DNA of 12,304 nucleotides from JALOOE01 sp964423545 (GCA_964423545.1 CAYRFV010000167.1:1-12304), one strand, 5' to 3'; positions 1 to 6,070 are shown, numbered from the stretch's first letter. A program made the numbers and translations. Notes: a model not told the origin generated them from the letters alone.

Positions 1-366
1 TCGGGGCTCAGCGCACCGGTTGACCTGCGCGACGTGGCTGCGTGGGCGTATGCGGGCGATCCGATCGCGCGTCGCGCGATCGGCGAGGGCGCCGAAATCC
101 TGGGCGTCACGTTGGCCGGGCTGCTGAACGTGCTCGATCCGCAGGCGCTGGTCATCGGCGGCGGGGTGGCGCAACTCGACAACGTCTGGTGGGGGCCACT
201 GGAGGCGGCGCTGCGCGCGAATCCGCTGCCGGGTCCGGCGCAGATCGCGCTGCGCCGAGCGCTCCTCGGCGTCGACGCCGTGTTGATCGGCGCCGCGTGG
301 TTGGCGCAGCAGGCGGCAGCAGAGGACCTTACGCGTCGCGACGCGTCACACCCGCGATCGCCATGA
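1..366 (+). CDS. ROK family protein (sugar kinase or transcriptional regulator), C-terminal part
   Basis: This is the last 121 residues of a protein whose N-terminus lies left of the window; the frame is open from base 1 to the TGA at 364-366. The pattern fits the C-terminal half of ROK proteins (glucokinase, N-acyl-mannosamine kinase, NagC/XylR-type repressors). It has a GDPIARRAIGEGAEILG helix, then LAGLLNVLDPQALVIGGGVAQ, where the NVLDP and IGGG blocks line the sugar/ATP cleft in the family, then a final segment ending LIGAAWLAQQ. ROK kinases phosphorylate hexoses in the cytoplasm. The ATP-binding N-terminal motif, the zinc-binding cysteines and any DNA-binding domain are all out of view, so kinase and repressor cannot be told apart. 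The tail is Arg-rich and unlike the family; it lies in a 38-bp tail-to-tail overlap with the next gene on the other strand. Confidence 0.8.
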   Translation, partial: SGLSAPVDLRDVAAWAYAGDPIARRAIGEGAEILGVTLAGLLNVLDPQALVIGGGVAQLDNVWWGPLEAALRANPLPGPAQIALRRALLGVDAVLIGAAWLAQQAAAEDLTRRDASHPRSP

Positions 367-1435
367 CCAGGTCGGGGCCAAAGGCCGAAGCAGGCGTCTG
401 GTAGCCGGGCTGGACGTTGCCCGCAATCACCTGTTCGGCAATCGCCAGCGCGGCGTACGCGGTCATCAGGTAGGTGTGGGGCGTGCGCAGTCGAGCGACG
501 GCCACGCCCCCCGCTTCATCCGTCACCTCGCCCCAGAGGATGCTGAAGCCGGCGGCGAGCGCAGTCCGGTCTGGGCCATCGGGGAGGGCGCGCGCCGCGC
601 GCGCCAGCACCCTGCGAGTCAGGGGCCAACCCAGCACCGCTCCCACCGGCCGGCCGATGGTGGCCAGGCGGGCAACTGCGTCCGGCACTGCCAGGTAGGT
701 CGCGATATTGGGGATGCCGGTGCTGTGGTACGCAGTGAAGACGTCGCCCCACGGGATGCTCACCGCAGGCGCCGGTCCACGCCATCGTTCTCCCACGAGA
801 TCCTCGCCGAAGTCGATCCAGAGCGTTTTCCAGAGCGCGGGCGTCGTCACCAGGACGCCCTCCCGTCTGATCATGCCAGGGGTGTGCAGGCTCTCGATAG
901 CCGTGCGCGCCGTGCCTCGCGACCAACCGCCGAACGGGTGGAGCGCCAACGCCAGCCGTGTCGCCGAGGGCAACCGCGTCTTGAGGTGCGCGGCCAGGCA
1001 GTCGGACGGTGCGACATCGAAGCCCGCGCCCGGCAACAACATCACGCGCGCGGCTTCCGCCTCGGCACTGCGCGCCGCGATGGCGCGGAAAACCGCGAGC
1101 TCGCCGGTGATGTCCAGGTAGTGGGCGCCCGTGCGCAGGCACGCGTCAACCAGCGGGCGATAGGTGTGGATGAAGGGCCCGGCGCAGTTGAGCACGACCG
1201 CCGCCTCGGCCAGCTCAGCTTCCAGGACGGCGGTCTCATCGAGCGCGAAGATGCTGTATTCCAGCCCCAGCTCGCGGGCCAGCTTCGCCACCGCTGCCCG
1301 GCGGCGACCGGCCAACACCGGACGCATGCCGCGCTGGACGGCCGTGCGCGCGATCAGTGAGCCGGTGTAGCCGTTCGCGCCATAGATCAAGAACGGCGCC
1401 CCGGCACTGGGGACGCTATCCGAGTTCACCGACAT
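329..1435 (-). CDS. Saccharopine dehydrogenase-like NAD(P)-dependent oxidoreductase
   Basis: The 368-residue protein starts with a Rossmann nucleotide-binding fold: beta-strand FLIYGA followed by the glycine motif GANGYTG (about residues 19-25). AGRR follows the second strand, and its arginines suggest NADP(H). NCAGPF (83-88), YLDITGE (106-112) and GAGFDVAPSD (136-145) are the usual blocks of the saccharopine dehydrogenase / trans-acting enoyl reductase family. The C-terminal PGYQTPASAFGPDLV is also typical of that group. The family includes lysine-pathway enzymes and trans-acting enoyl reductases that modify lipids; the real substrate cannot be read from sequence, and true saccharopine dehydrogenase is less likely. 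The ATG lies inside the 3' end of the small upstream gene (20-bp overlap), so the two are probably translationally coupled; no strong ribosome binding site of its own is visible. It is the last gene of a run led by a radical SAM gene. Confidence 0.85.
   Translation of the reverse strand: MSVNSDSVPSAGAPFLIYGANGYTGSLIARTAVQRGMRPVLAGRRRAAVAKLARELGLEYSIFALDETAVLEAELAEAAVVLNCAGPFIHTYRPLVDACLRTGAHYLDITGELAVFRAIAARSAEAEAARVMLLPGAGFDVAPSDCLAAHLKTRLPSATRLALALHPFGGWSRGTARTAIESLHTPGMIRREGVLVTTPALWKTLWIDFGEDLVGERWRGPAPAVSIPWGDVFTAYHSTGIPNIATYLAVPDAVARLATIGRPVGAVLGWPLTRRVLARAARALPDGPDRTALAAGFSILWGEVTDEAGGVAVARLRTPHTYLMTAYAALAIAEQVIAGNVQPGYQTPASAFGPDLVMAIAGVTRRDA
331..346. repeat. 16-bp perfect palindrome in a convergent gene overlap
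   Basis: ACGCGTCGCGACGCGT equals its own reverse complement. It lies inside the overlap where the ROK gene (plus) and the oxidoreductase gene (minus) both end, so it codes for the last residues of both. As RNA it could fold from either strand into a 6-bp stem with a CGCG loop. No T-run follows on either side, so it is not a standard intrinsic terminator. Confidence 0.55.
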
Positions 1436-1622
1436 GTCTTTGCAGTTCTCGCTGGCTGATCTTCAGATAATCCTCACGGATGATCTGCGCCATCTCCTCC
1501 GGGCTCAGGCGGATGCTCAGGATCTCCAGCGCGTCTTCAGGCGATTGTCCATACGCCAACTTGCGCTTGCCGTTCTTGAGGGCGAACAGATACATGAAAT
1601 GCGGGTTGCTGAAACTGCTCAT
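1416..1622 (-). CDS. Small conserved-looking hypothetical protein (68 aa) between radical SAM and reductase genes
   Basis: I do not recognise a family. The chosen ATG (1622-1620) begins MSSFSNPHFMYLFALKNG and has an AGG-containing site about 8 bases upstream. The frame stays open upstream to 1748, but that extension would run into the radical SAM gene and is Arg/Ser-rich in the manner of an out-of-frame read. The protein looks like a real small soluble domain: a hydrophobic N-terminal strand (FMYLFALKNGKRKLAYG) followed by SPEDALEILSIRLSPEEMAQIIREDYLKISQRELQRHVG, which is rich in helix formers. There is no signal peptide, membrane segment or cysteine. It starts 25 bp after the radical SAM stop and overlaps the oxidoreductase start by 20 bp, so the three genes are likely co-transcribed and coupled. 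It could be an accessory protein to one of the two enzymes; a RiPP precursor is less likely because it lacks an obvious leader/core layout. Confidence 0.65.
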   Translation of the reverse strand: MSSFSNPHFMYLFALKNGKRKLAYGQSPEDALEILSIRLSPEEMAQIIREDYLKISQRELQRHVGELG

Positions 1623-1647
1623 CGTCGGACCTGCCCCATGATTCGAC

Positions 1648-3051
1648 TCAGGCCTTGACCAGCGCCTGTGCGTACAGGCCCTGGTAGCCGCGCGCCTGCT
1701 GGTCGGCGCTGAGGCCGAGGTTGACCTCCGCATCGTGTTTCCCGGCAAGCAGATCCCGATAGAAGGCGTAGTCCACCCCTTTCACCTTCTCGTCGTCCGG
1801 GAAGCGATGGTAATTGTCCTTCGACATCATGCTCTTGCCCTCAGCGATAAGCTGAAAGCCGAGCGCGGAACCGGGGTACGGCGCGTAGTAGGAGATCGAC
1901 GGAAAGACGCGTTTCATCCGCTTGAGCATGCGCATCGTCTTGTAGGCGTCTTCCCGCGTCTCGCCGGGAATGCCGAGCATGATGTTTGCCCAGAACTTTG
2001 GCGGCTCCTTGCCCTGCCTGGCCATGTCGTCGCCGATCCGGTTCACCAGATCGATCGTGTAGGCGTTGTCTTCTTCTGTGCACTCTTTGTTCAATAAGCG
2101 TAGGATCCGATCGCTGCCGGATTCGAACCCGATCGAGATCAGGCTCCAGTGGGTCTCGCGGAGCAACGCCTCGAACAGATCGGGCCACTGGCGCACCGTA
2201 TCGGAGCGACCGGCCGCCCAATAGCTCCAGTTCTTGGTCTTGCGCGGGTATTTGTCGATCCACTCCCGCAGCCAGCTCGGGTTCTGGAAGAACATCGAGT
2301 CATGGATGACGACTGAACCGACCCCGTAGGTCTTGTCCAGGAAGTTGAGCTCGTCGATCACCGCGTCAACCGGCTTGCGGCCCATGTTCGGAATGTAGGA
2401 GTTCTCGTTGCAGAAGACGCACTGCCAGGGGCACACGCGGCTGGTAAGGATCGTTGCGACGGGCCCCGGTCCCCAGCCGCACTCCGGCTCCATCGGCCAT
2501 CGCCATTTGAATCTGCGGCGGGTCTGCCAGCTCGCGGGCTTCGGCCAGAGTGTGCGGTCGATCATCGGCCAGTCTCCCATCGACCTGGCGCTCTCGCCCT
2601 GGATCAGCCGCGGGAACGCGCCAGGATCGCGGACCAGATCGACGATGATCTTTTCGCCCGGCCCCTGGCAAATATGATCGAACGTTGGTTCGGCCAGCAT
2701 CTCGTCGGGCGCCACGGTGGCATGCATCCCTCCGGCGAGCACGATGCCGTGCGGGTTGACTTCCTTGAAGAGCTGGGCCGCCTTGCGTCCGGATGGAAAC
2801 GTGTAGCTGCGCACGTTCATCAGGGCCATGTCATGGCCGGCGATCTGTTTGCGAAGCTGTGACCAGGAGGTGACGGCGCGTGTAGACGCCAGGTCGGTCT
2901 CGATACCGTTCTGCCTCAGGATGGTGCGCAACAGCCCCAGACCATGGTCTTGCCACTGCTCATGCGGGCCATCGGGATGCACCAGGTCACCCAGGTCGCC
3001 GAGATCCACCCAGACGATCTTCGATTTTCTGCTTGTCCATGGCCAGGACAT
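1648..3051 (-). CDS. Radical SAM protein with N-terminal cobalamin-binding-like domain
   Basis: The 467-residue protein has two parts. Residues about 10-140 form a Rossmann-like domain of the B12-binding type (HGLGLLRTILRQNGIETD, GIVLAGGMHATVAPDEML, ICQGPGEK), but the classical cobalamin-ligating DxHxxG motif is not apparent, so cofactor binding is uncertain. Residues about 198-400 are a radical SAM barrel: the CxxxCxxC cluster motif is CPWQCVFC (C207, C211, C214), with later family blocks IGFESGSDRILRLLNK (307-322) and MLGIPGETREDA (358-369). Such enzymes reductively cleave S-adenosylmethionine on a 4Fe-4S cluster to start radical chemistry. Relatives include the methyltransferases and cyclases of the BchE/HpnR/P-methylase class; the substrate here is unknown. 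I chose ATG 3051, which has GGAGG ten bases upstream, over a TTG eight codons earlier that would span that site. It leads a run with a 68-aa protein and a reductase. Confidence 0.88.
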   Translation of the reverse strand: MSWPWTSRKSKIVWVDLGDLGDLVHPDGPHEQWQDHGLGLLRTILRQNGIETDLASTRAVTSWSQLRKQIAGHDMALMNVRSYTFPSGRKAAQLFKEVNPHGIVLAGGMHATVAPDEMLAEPTFDHICQGPGEKIIVDLVRDPGAFPRLIQGESARSMGDWPMIDRTLWPKPASWQTRRRFKWRWPMEPECGWGPGPVATILTSRVCPWQCVFCNENSYIPNMGRKPVDAVIDELNFLDKTYGVGSVVIHDSMFFQNPSWLREWIDKYPRKTKNWSYWAAGRSDTVRQWPDLFEALLRETHWSLISIGFESGSDRILRLLNKECTEEDNAYTIDLVNRIGDDMARQGKEPPKFWANIMLGIPGETREDAYKTMRMLKRMKRVFPSISYYAPYPGSALGFQLIAEGKSMMSKDNYHRFPDDEKVKGVDYAFYRDLLAGKHDAEVNLGLSADQQARGYQGLYAQALVKA

Positions 3052-3101
3052 CGCCCGAATTCCTCCGTGCCGCAATTATTCTGACAGAACCGTACAAAAT
3101 T

Positions 3102-3131
3102 GTGTATACACGCGAGCTGCGGCCTTGTCAA
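3102..3131 (-). promoter_or_regulatory. Sigma-70-type promoter of the radical SAM run, with palindromic -10
   Basis: Read on the minus strand, a perfect -35 TTGACA (3131-3126) is followed by a 17-bp spacer and the -10 TATACA (3108-3103). This puts the start of transcription roughly 45 bases before the radical SAM ATG. The -10 box sits inside the perfect 10-bp palindrome GTGTATACAC (3102-3111), which could be half of a repressor operator. Confidence 0.65.
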
Positions 3132-3172
3132 GCTCAGAGACGTGCGCCCGCGGCGGAAGGTTGCAGACCGCA

Positions 3173-3625
3173 CTACTGGCGCGTCGTGCGCGCCAGCATC
3201 TCGTCCAGGATCTCGGCTGCGCTCTCCACCAGCCTGGGGCACACTTGCCTGGTGACGCCGGTCTCCTTGATCGCCTGTCGCCCTTCGGCCGTGCTCATGT
3301 CGTAACCCAGCAGGTCGCGGCAATCGACCGCGCCATTGGCTGCGCGGAACCGTTCGACGAACTCCTGGGCCATCCTGTAGGTCTGCTCCTTGGCCTGGGG
3401 CATATCGGCGGTGACCATGCCATGCTCCAGGCCGATCACCATCAGAGCGCCCGACATCGCGCCGCACGGGCCGCCACTGCGCGCAAGCCCGCCCCCAAAG
3501 GCTGCTGCGACCCGCAGCGCCGCGTCGCGATCGATGCCGAATTCTTCTGCGTATGCTGCAAAGACAGCCTGCGAACAACTGAAGCCCTGCCCGAAGCAGG
3601 CTCGGGCGCGTTCTGCCTTGGTCAT
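3173..3625 (-). CDS. C_GCAxxG_C_C family protein
   Basis: The 150-residue protein carries the cysteine pattern that names this family: FSCSQAV (C17), then AAFGGGLARSGGPCGAMSGALMVIGL with C54 in the GPCGAxSGA block, CRDLLG (C102) and a final VCPRLV (C129). The length matches the usual 140-150 residues. Members are often found near redox or metal enzymes, are thought to use the conserved cysteines for metal or redox chemistry, and have no settled reaction. There is no signal peptide, so it should be cytoplasmic. I chose ATG 3625 because GGAG lies six bases upstream; another in-frame ATG four codons earlier (3637) has no such site, and a longer extension to 3757 is unlike the family. It lies upstream of the radical SAM gene on the same strand, but that gene has its own promoter in the 121-bp gap. 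Confidence 0.85.
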   Translation of the reverse strand: MTKAERARACFGQGFSCSQAVFAAYAEEFGIDRDAALRVAAAFGGGLARSGGPCGAMSGALMVIGLEHGMVTADMPQAKEQTYRMAQEFVERFRAANGAVDCRDLLGYDMSTAEGRQAIKETGVTRQVCPRLVESAAEILDEMLARTTRQ

Positions 3626-3847
3626 AGCATACTCCATGGGTGGCGGCGAATCGAGCTCAGGGTGGATGGACAGCACTCCGAGCTCAGCCACTCTATCACA
3701 GATGTGGTCTGCACGGGAAATCACCGCCGGCGCGACGCAAGAGAGCTCCAGGCGCATGCCACCCTGGCCGCGCCCAAAGCTCTCTCGTGTCTCGCTATGG
3801 GGTGATTCGGTTGGTGCGGCGCCCGGCCGCTAAGCGCGCCGGATGCC

Positions 3848-4057
3848 TCAGGTGCTGCCGGTGGCGCATGACGTCGTACTGGACGCGCCGGCAACCGCAC
3901 CGGTCGTGCCGGACTTCGATGCGAAGAGCGAGATCTTTCGCTGAACGCGACGGCTGCCGCACTTCGGACAAACGACTTCTCTGACCGCTTCAGCACTCCG
4001 CACGAGCTCCTCGAACGAGCGATCGCAAGAGGAACAGGCATACTCGTAGATCGGCAT
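3848..4057 (-). CDS. FmdB family zinc ribbon protein
   Basis: The 69-residue protein opens with MPIYEYACSSCDRSFEEL and continues to VVCPKCGSRRVQRKIS, giving two CxxC knuckles (C8/C11 and C30/C33) that should bind one zinc ion. This is the FmdB/CxxC_CxxC_SSSS putative regulatory domain, first noted near formamidase and amidase genes; its molecular role is unclear. The tail is Ser/Thr/Gly/Ala-rich and probably disordered, as is common in the family. The start is supported by GGGAG eight to twelve bases upstream. The gene is transcribed away from the membrane protein gene at 4252, and its leader holds a perfect 9-bp hairpin. There is no metabolic partner next to it. Confidence 0.9.
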   Translation of the reverse strand: MPIYEYACSSCDRSFEELVRSAEAVREVVCPKCGSRRVQRKISLFASKSGTTGAVAGASSTTSCATGST

Positions 4058-4083
4058 CTTCTTCTCCCTTGCAGGGTCGGATC

Positions 4084-4104
4084 GGGAGGCGCCGCGCGCC
4101 TCCC
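4084..4104 (-). repeat. Perfect 9-bp hairpin in the fmdB leader
   Basis: The arms GGGAGGCGC and GCGCCTCCC are separated by only three bases. On the minus strand the hairpin ends 26 bases before the fmdB ATG and 14 bases before its GGGAG ribosome binding site. No T-run follows on either strand, which argues against an intrinsic terminator. The 3' arm contains CTCCC, which could in principle pair with the GGGAG site. Confidence 0.6.
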
Positions 4105-4174
4105 AGGTTCCTCAGATGCCGCATGAGCCGTTGGGTTACATGGGTTTCTATGCTGCGGGCCCGTGCGCATCTTT

Positions 4175-4202
4175 TTCACGTCTGTTGCGTAGAAGCTATA
4201 GT
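4175..4202 (+). promoter_or_regulatory. Predicted promoter of the membrane protein gene
   Basis: The -10 TATAGT (4197-4202, five of six to consensus) follows a 16-bp spacer after TTCACG (4175-4180, four of six to TTGACA). The -35 lies in the element CTTTTTCACGTCT (4171-4183), which recurs with one change in front of the gene at 5346. The leader to the ATG at 4252 would be about 42 bases. Confidence 0.5.
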
Positions 4203-4251
4203 GGATGTGCAGGTCGTCCTCTCGGACAGGAGACGCGCTCAGGAGGAGCAG

Positions 4252-5217
4252 ATGAACTACAGGCAGTTGGTCAATCGAGCGTTTCAGATCACGTGGCGTC
4301 ACAAAGTGCTCTGGATCTTCGGCATCCTGCTGGCGATGACCAGCGGGGGCGGTGGTGGGGGAGGCAGCGGGGGAGGCGGCGGAAACGGTGCGTCGATGCC
4401 ATCGTTCCCCTCACGGGCGCCGGCCTTAGGCGCCGCAGAGTGGCAGCTGATTGCCGGGCTGCTCCTGCTCTGCTGTTGCGTCTTTCTGGTGCTCATCGTG
4501 GTCGGCACGATTGTGCACTACGTAGCGCGCGGGGCTCTGTATCGCTCCGTGGACCAGATCGAGGAGACCGGCGCGGCGCCGACCTGGCGCGAGGGCTTCC
4601 GCCTCGGCTGGAGCAAGCGCAGCCTTCGCATGTGGCTGCTCGATCTGATCGTGGGCATCCCATTCTTCATAGCCGCAATTCTGTTGCTGCTCATCGGCGC
4701 GTCGCCGCTGCTTCTACTGGCCGTCGACAGCGGGGCGGCGAAAGCGTTGGGGGTGATCGCTACGATCGGGCTGGAGCTTCTGATGGTGCTGATCATTGTC
4801 GTGGCTGCGGTCGCGCTCGGTCTGCTCGGCCAGTTCTGGTCGCGCGAGATCGCAATTGCCGATCGCAGCGTGGGGGAGGCGCTGGTGCTTGGATATGCCG
4901 CGGTGCGAAGCCGCTTGAGGGACAGCGCGCTGACCTGGCTCCTGATGTTCGGCTTGGGGCTGGCCTACGGCCTGGTCACGGTCGTGCTCTTCTTCGTGGT
5001 GGCCGCGTTCGGGCTGGCCGCCGGCCTCGGCGTCGGTCTGCCGCTCTACGCAGCCACCCAGTCGGTCGTTTGGGCCGTCGTGCTGGGTCTGCTGCCGTTT
5101 CTGGTCATTGTTGCGGTGCCGCTGATCTTTGTCCAAGGGCTGTGGCGCACGTTCGAGTCCAGCGCCTGGACTTTGGCTTACCGGGAGATCACGGGGCGCA
5201 AGGCCGAAGTGACCTGA
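4252..5217 (+). CDS. Polytopic membrane protein with glycine-rich loop, function unknown
   Basis: The 321-residue protein begins MNYRQLVNRAFQITWRHKVLWIFG, an amphipathic helix running into a first hydrophobic segment (about 17-30). Further likely membrane segments lie at about 66-90, 128-158, 165-193, 226-262 and 270-297. Some are long enough to cross twice, so six to eight crossings are possible. Residues 32-44 are almost all glycine (SGGGGGGGSGGGGG) and form a flexible exposed loop; three cysteines in a row (74-76) sit in the second membrane segment. The opening resembles bacterial membrane proteins that start with an AWxITWRHKVLWxFG-type helix, but I cannot name a transport or enzymatic function. 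The ATG has AGGAGG five bases upstream (4241-4246); an in-frame extension back to 4069 has no such support. It is followed by a small secreted protein gene with a matching promoter element, suggesting shared control. Confidence 0.75.
   Translation: MNYRQLVNRAFQITWRHKVLWIFGILLAMTSGGGGGGGSGGGGGNGASMPSFPSRAPALGAAEWQLIAGLLLLCCCVFLVLIVVGTIVHYVARGALYRSVDQIEETGAAPTWREGFRLGWSKRSLRMWLLDLIVGIPFFIAAILLLLIGASPLLLLAVDSGAAKALGVIATIGLELLMVLIIVVAAVALGLLGQFWSREIAIADRSVGEALVLGYAAVRSRLRDSALTWLLMFGLGLAYGLVTVVLFFVVAAFGLAAGLGVGLPLYAATQSVVWAVVLGLLPFLVIVAVPLIFVQGLWRTFESSAWTLAYREITGRKAEVT
4342..4386 (+). repeat. GGN-rich low-complexity tract encoding poly-glycine
   Basis: A run of GGC/GGT/GGG/GGA codons encodes about 13 glycines with one serine inside the membrane protein gene. 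Such tracts can slip during replication, so length may vary between strains. Confidence 0.6.
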
Positions 5218-5251
5218 GGGAGGGACGGCGCGAACCGAACCCCAACCGGCT

Positions 5252-5284
5252 CTTTATCACGTCTTTATGGAGACCTGCTACAGT
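5252..5284 (+). promoter_or_regulatory. Predicted promoter of the secreted protein gene
   Basis: CTTTATCACGTCT (5252-5264) matches 12 of 13 bases of the element at 4171-4183. Taking ATCACG (5256-5261) as the -35 gives a 17-bp spacer to TACAGT (5279-5284). The leader to the ATG at 5346 would be about 55 bases. The -35 is poor against the sigma-70 consensus, so the shared block may be an activator site or a different sigma factor's promoter. Confidence 0.45.
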
Positions 5285-5345
5285 AGTGGCAACAGGCGGG
5301 CGAGCCTGGGCATGTTCGAGAGTGAACAACGTAGAAAGGATCCAT

Positions 5346-5891
5346 ATGACAGGAAAGAGATTCGCAACGATCGTAGGGGTCATGGCGCTGATTGCGCTGG
5401 TGGGGATGCTGGCCGCGGGCACGGCGTTCGCCCAGTCCAGCACGCCGGGCAGCCAGGCGACCCCCACGGCTCCCAAGGACCGCGTCTTTGGCTTCGGGCG
5501 GGGGTTCGGCTTCCCCGGCGGTTCGACCGCCGACTTCGATGCAACGGCCAAGGCGCTGAACCTCACTCCTACGCAGTTGTTCGAGCAACTGCACAGCGGA
5601 AAGACCCTGGCAGAGATCGCGCAGGCTCAGGGCGTTGATCTGGCGAAGCTGCAGGAAGCAGCCAACGCGTCCCGGATTCAGGCGATGAAGGATCGAATCA
5701 GCCAGGCCGTCACCGACGGCACGATCACGCAGGCTCAGGCTGATTGGCTCCTGCAGGGGCTGGAGAAGGGGTACATGATGAAGGGGTTCGGCTTCGATGG
5801 TGGCCATCGCGGTCGCGGCGGGATGCGGGGCCTGGATGGGCAGGCGCCTTCACAAGCGCCCACCCGCGCAGCGCCCGGCACGGTATCCTGA
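5346..5891 (+). CDS. Small secreted protein with helical DUF2680-like domain
   Basis: The 181-residue protein has a clear Sec signal peptide: basic MTGKR, a hydrophobic core (about 8-25) and a likely cut after AFA (residue 29). The mature part begins with a Ser/Thr/Pro linker and a Phe/Gly-rich patch (VFGFGRGFGFPGG). A helical domain at about 62-145 follows, reading ATAKALNLTPTQLFEQLHSG, LAEIAQAQGVDLAKL and AVTDGTITQAQADWLLQGLEKG. This layout resembles DUF2680/YckD-type exported proteins of Gram-positives and Chloroflexi, whose function is not known. The tail is Gly/Arg-rich and polar. The ATG has AAGGA five bases upstream. It lies between a membrane protein gene and htrA, so a role at the cell surface, perhaps as a stress-induced or chaperone-like protein, is a guess from context only. 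Confidence 0.75.
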   Translation: MTGKRFATIVGVMALIALVGMLAAGTAFAQSSTPGSQATPTAPKDRVFGFGRGFGFPGGSTADFDATAKALNLTPTQLFEQLHSGKTLAEIAQAQGVDLAKLQEAANASRIQAMKDRISQAVTDGTITQAQADWLLQGLEKGYMMKGFGFDGGHRGRGGMRGLDGQAPSQAPTRAAPGTVS

Positions 5892-5916
5892 GGCTCGCCA
5901 ACCCGGACACCTGGTG

Positions 5917-5922
5917 TATAAT
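5917..5922 (+). promoter_or_regulatory. -10 box of a promoter for htrA and the two-component genes
   Basis: TATAAT matches the consensus exactly and is preceded by TG, nearly an extended -10. No good -35 lies 16-18 bases upstream (TCGCCA at 5895-5900 is poor), so an activator may be needed. Transcription would start near 5929, about 140 bases before the htrA ATG, and run through the hairpins at 5935-5981. The ten bases GTATAATCGG here recur exactly at 9402-9411. Confidence 0.5.
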
Positions 5923-5948
5923 CGGATAGGGACGCTCGCCTGATGTGC

Positions 5949-5981
5949 GAGGGGGACGAGAGCCTGGCTTTCGCCCCCCTC
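5949..5981 (+). terminator. Long hairpin in the htrA leader (terminator- or attenuator-like)
   Basis: GAGGGGG (5949-5955) pairs with CCCCCTC (5975-5981). After one A/C mismatch, seven more pairs (5957-5963 with 5967-5973, one of them G-T) close a three-base loop. TTT follows, a short T-run. It may end transcription of the secreted protein gene, whose stop is 57 bases upstream, or act on the transcript from the -10 at 5917. A smaller stem, CTCGC (5935-5939) with GCGAG (5947-5951), uses the same bases and cannot form at the same time. Confidence 0.5.
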
Positions 5982-6070
5982 TTTGATTGGCGTCAATTCG
6001 GTCGCTGCAAGGCGATCTGTCCACAATCCGATCCTCGATGCCTTTACCAAGGGAGAGGAGGAGCAACGAC

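Noticed and set aside
354..361. GCGATCGC octamers (also at 4018-4025) as HIP1-type repeats of cyanobacteria
   Set aside because: Only a few copies are seen, far below the density of genomes that carry HIP1; CGATCG is simply common in this composition.
476..1360. 294-codon plus-strand frame opposite the oxidoreductase
   Set aside because: Arg/Gln/His-rich with no domain; the minus-strand frame carries a clear Rossmann motif and family blocks.
3052..3075. TTG start eight codons upstream for the radical SAM protein
   Set aside because: It would begin before and translate through the GGAGG that fits the ATG at 3051.
3816..3830. GCGGC/GCCGC hairpin downstream of fmdB as a terminator
   Set aside because: Only five pairs and no T-run on the minus strand; such stems are frequent by chance at this GC content.
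3626..3847. Possible gene in the 222-bp gap between the C_GCAxxG_C_C and FmdB genes
   Set aside because: Frames here have no start with a ribosome binding site and give Arg/Pro/Ser-rich translations. Only a weak minus-strand TAGAGT and a twice-used TGAGCTCG were seen.
4116..5345. Open frame that continues upstream of the secreted protein start through the membrane protein gene
   Set aside because: The sequence before 5346 is Arg-rich shadow of the membrane protein. The ATG at 5346 has a ribosome binding site and is followed at once by a signal peptide.
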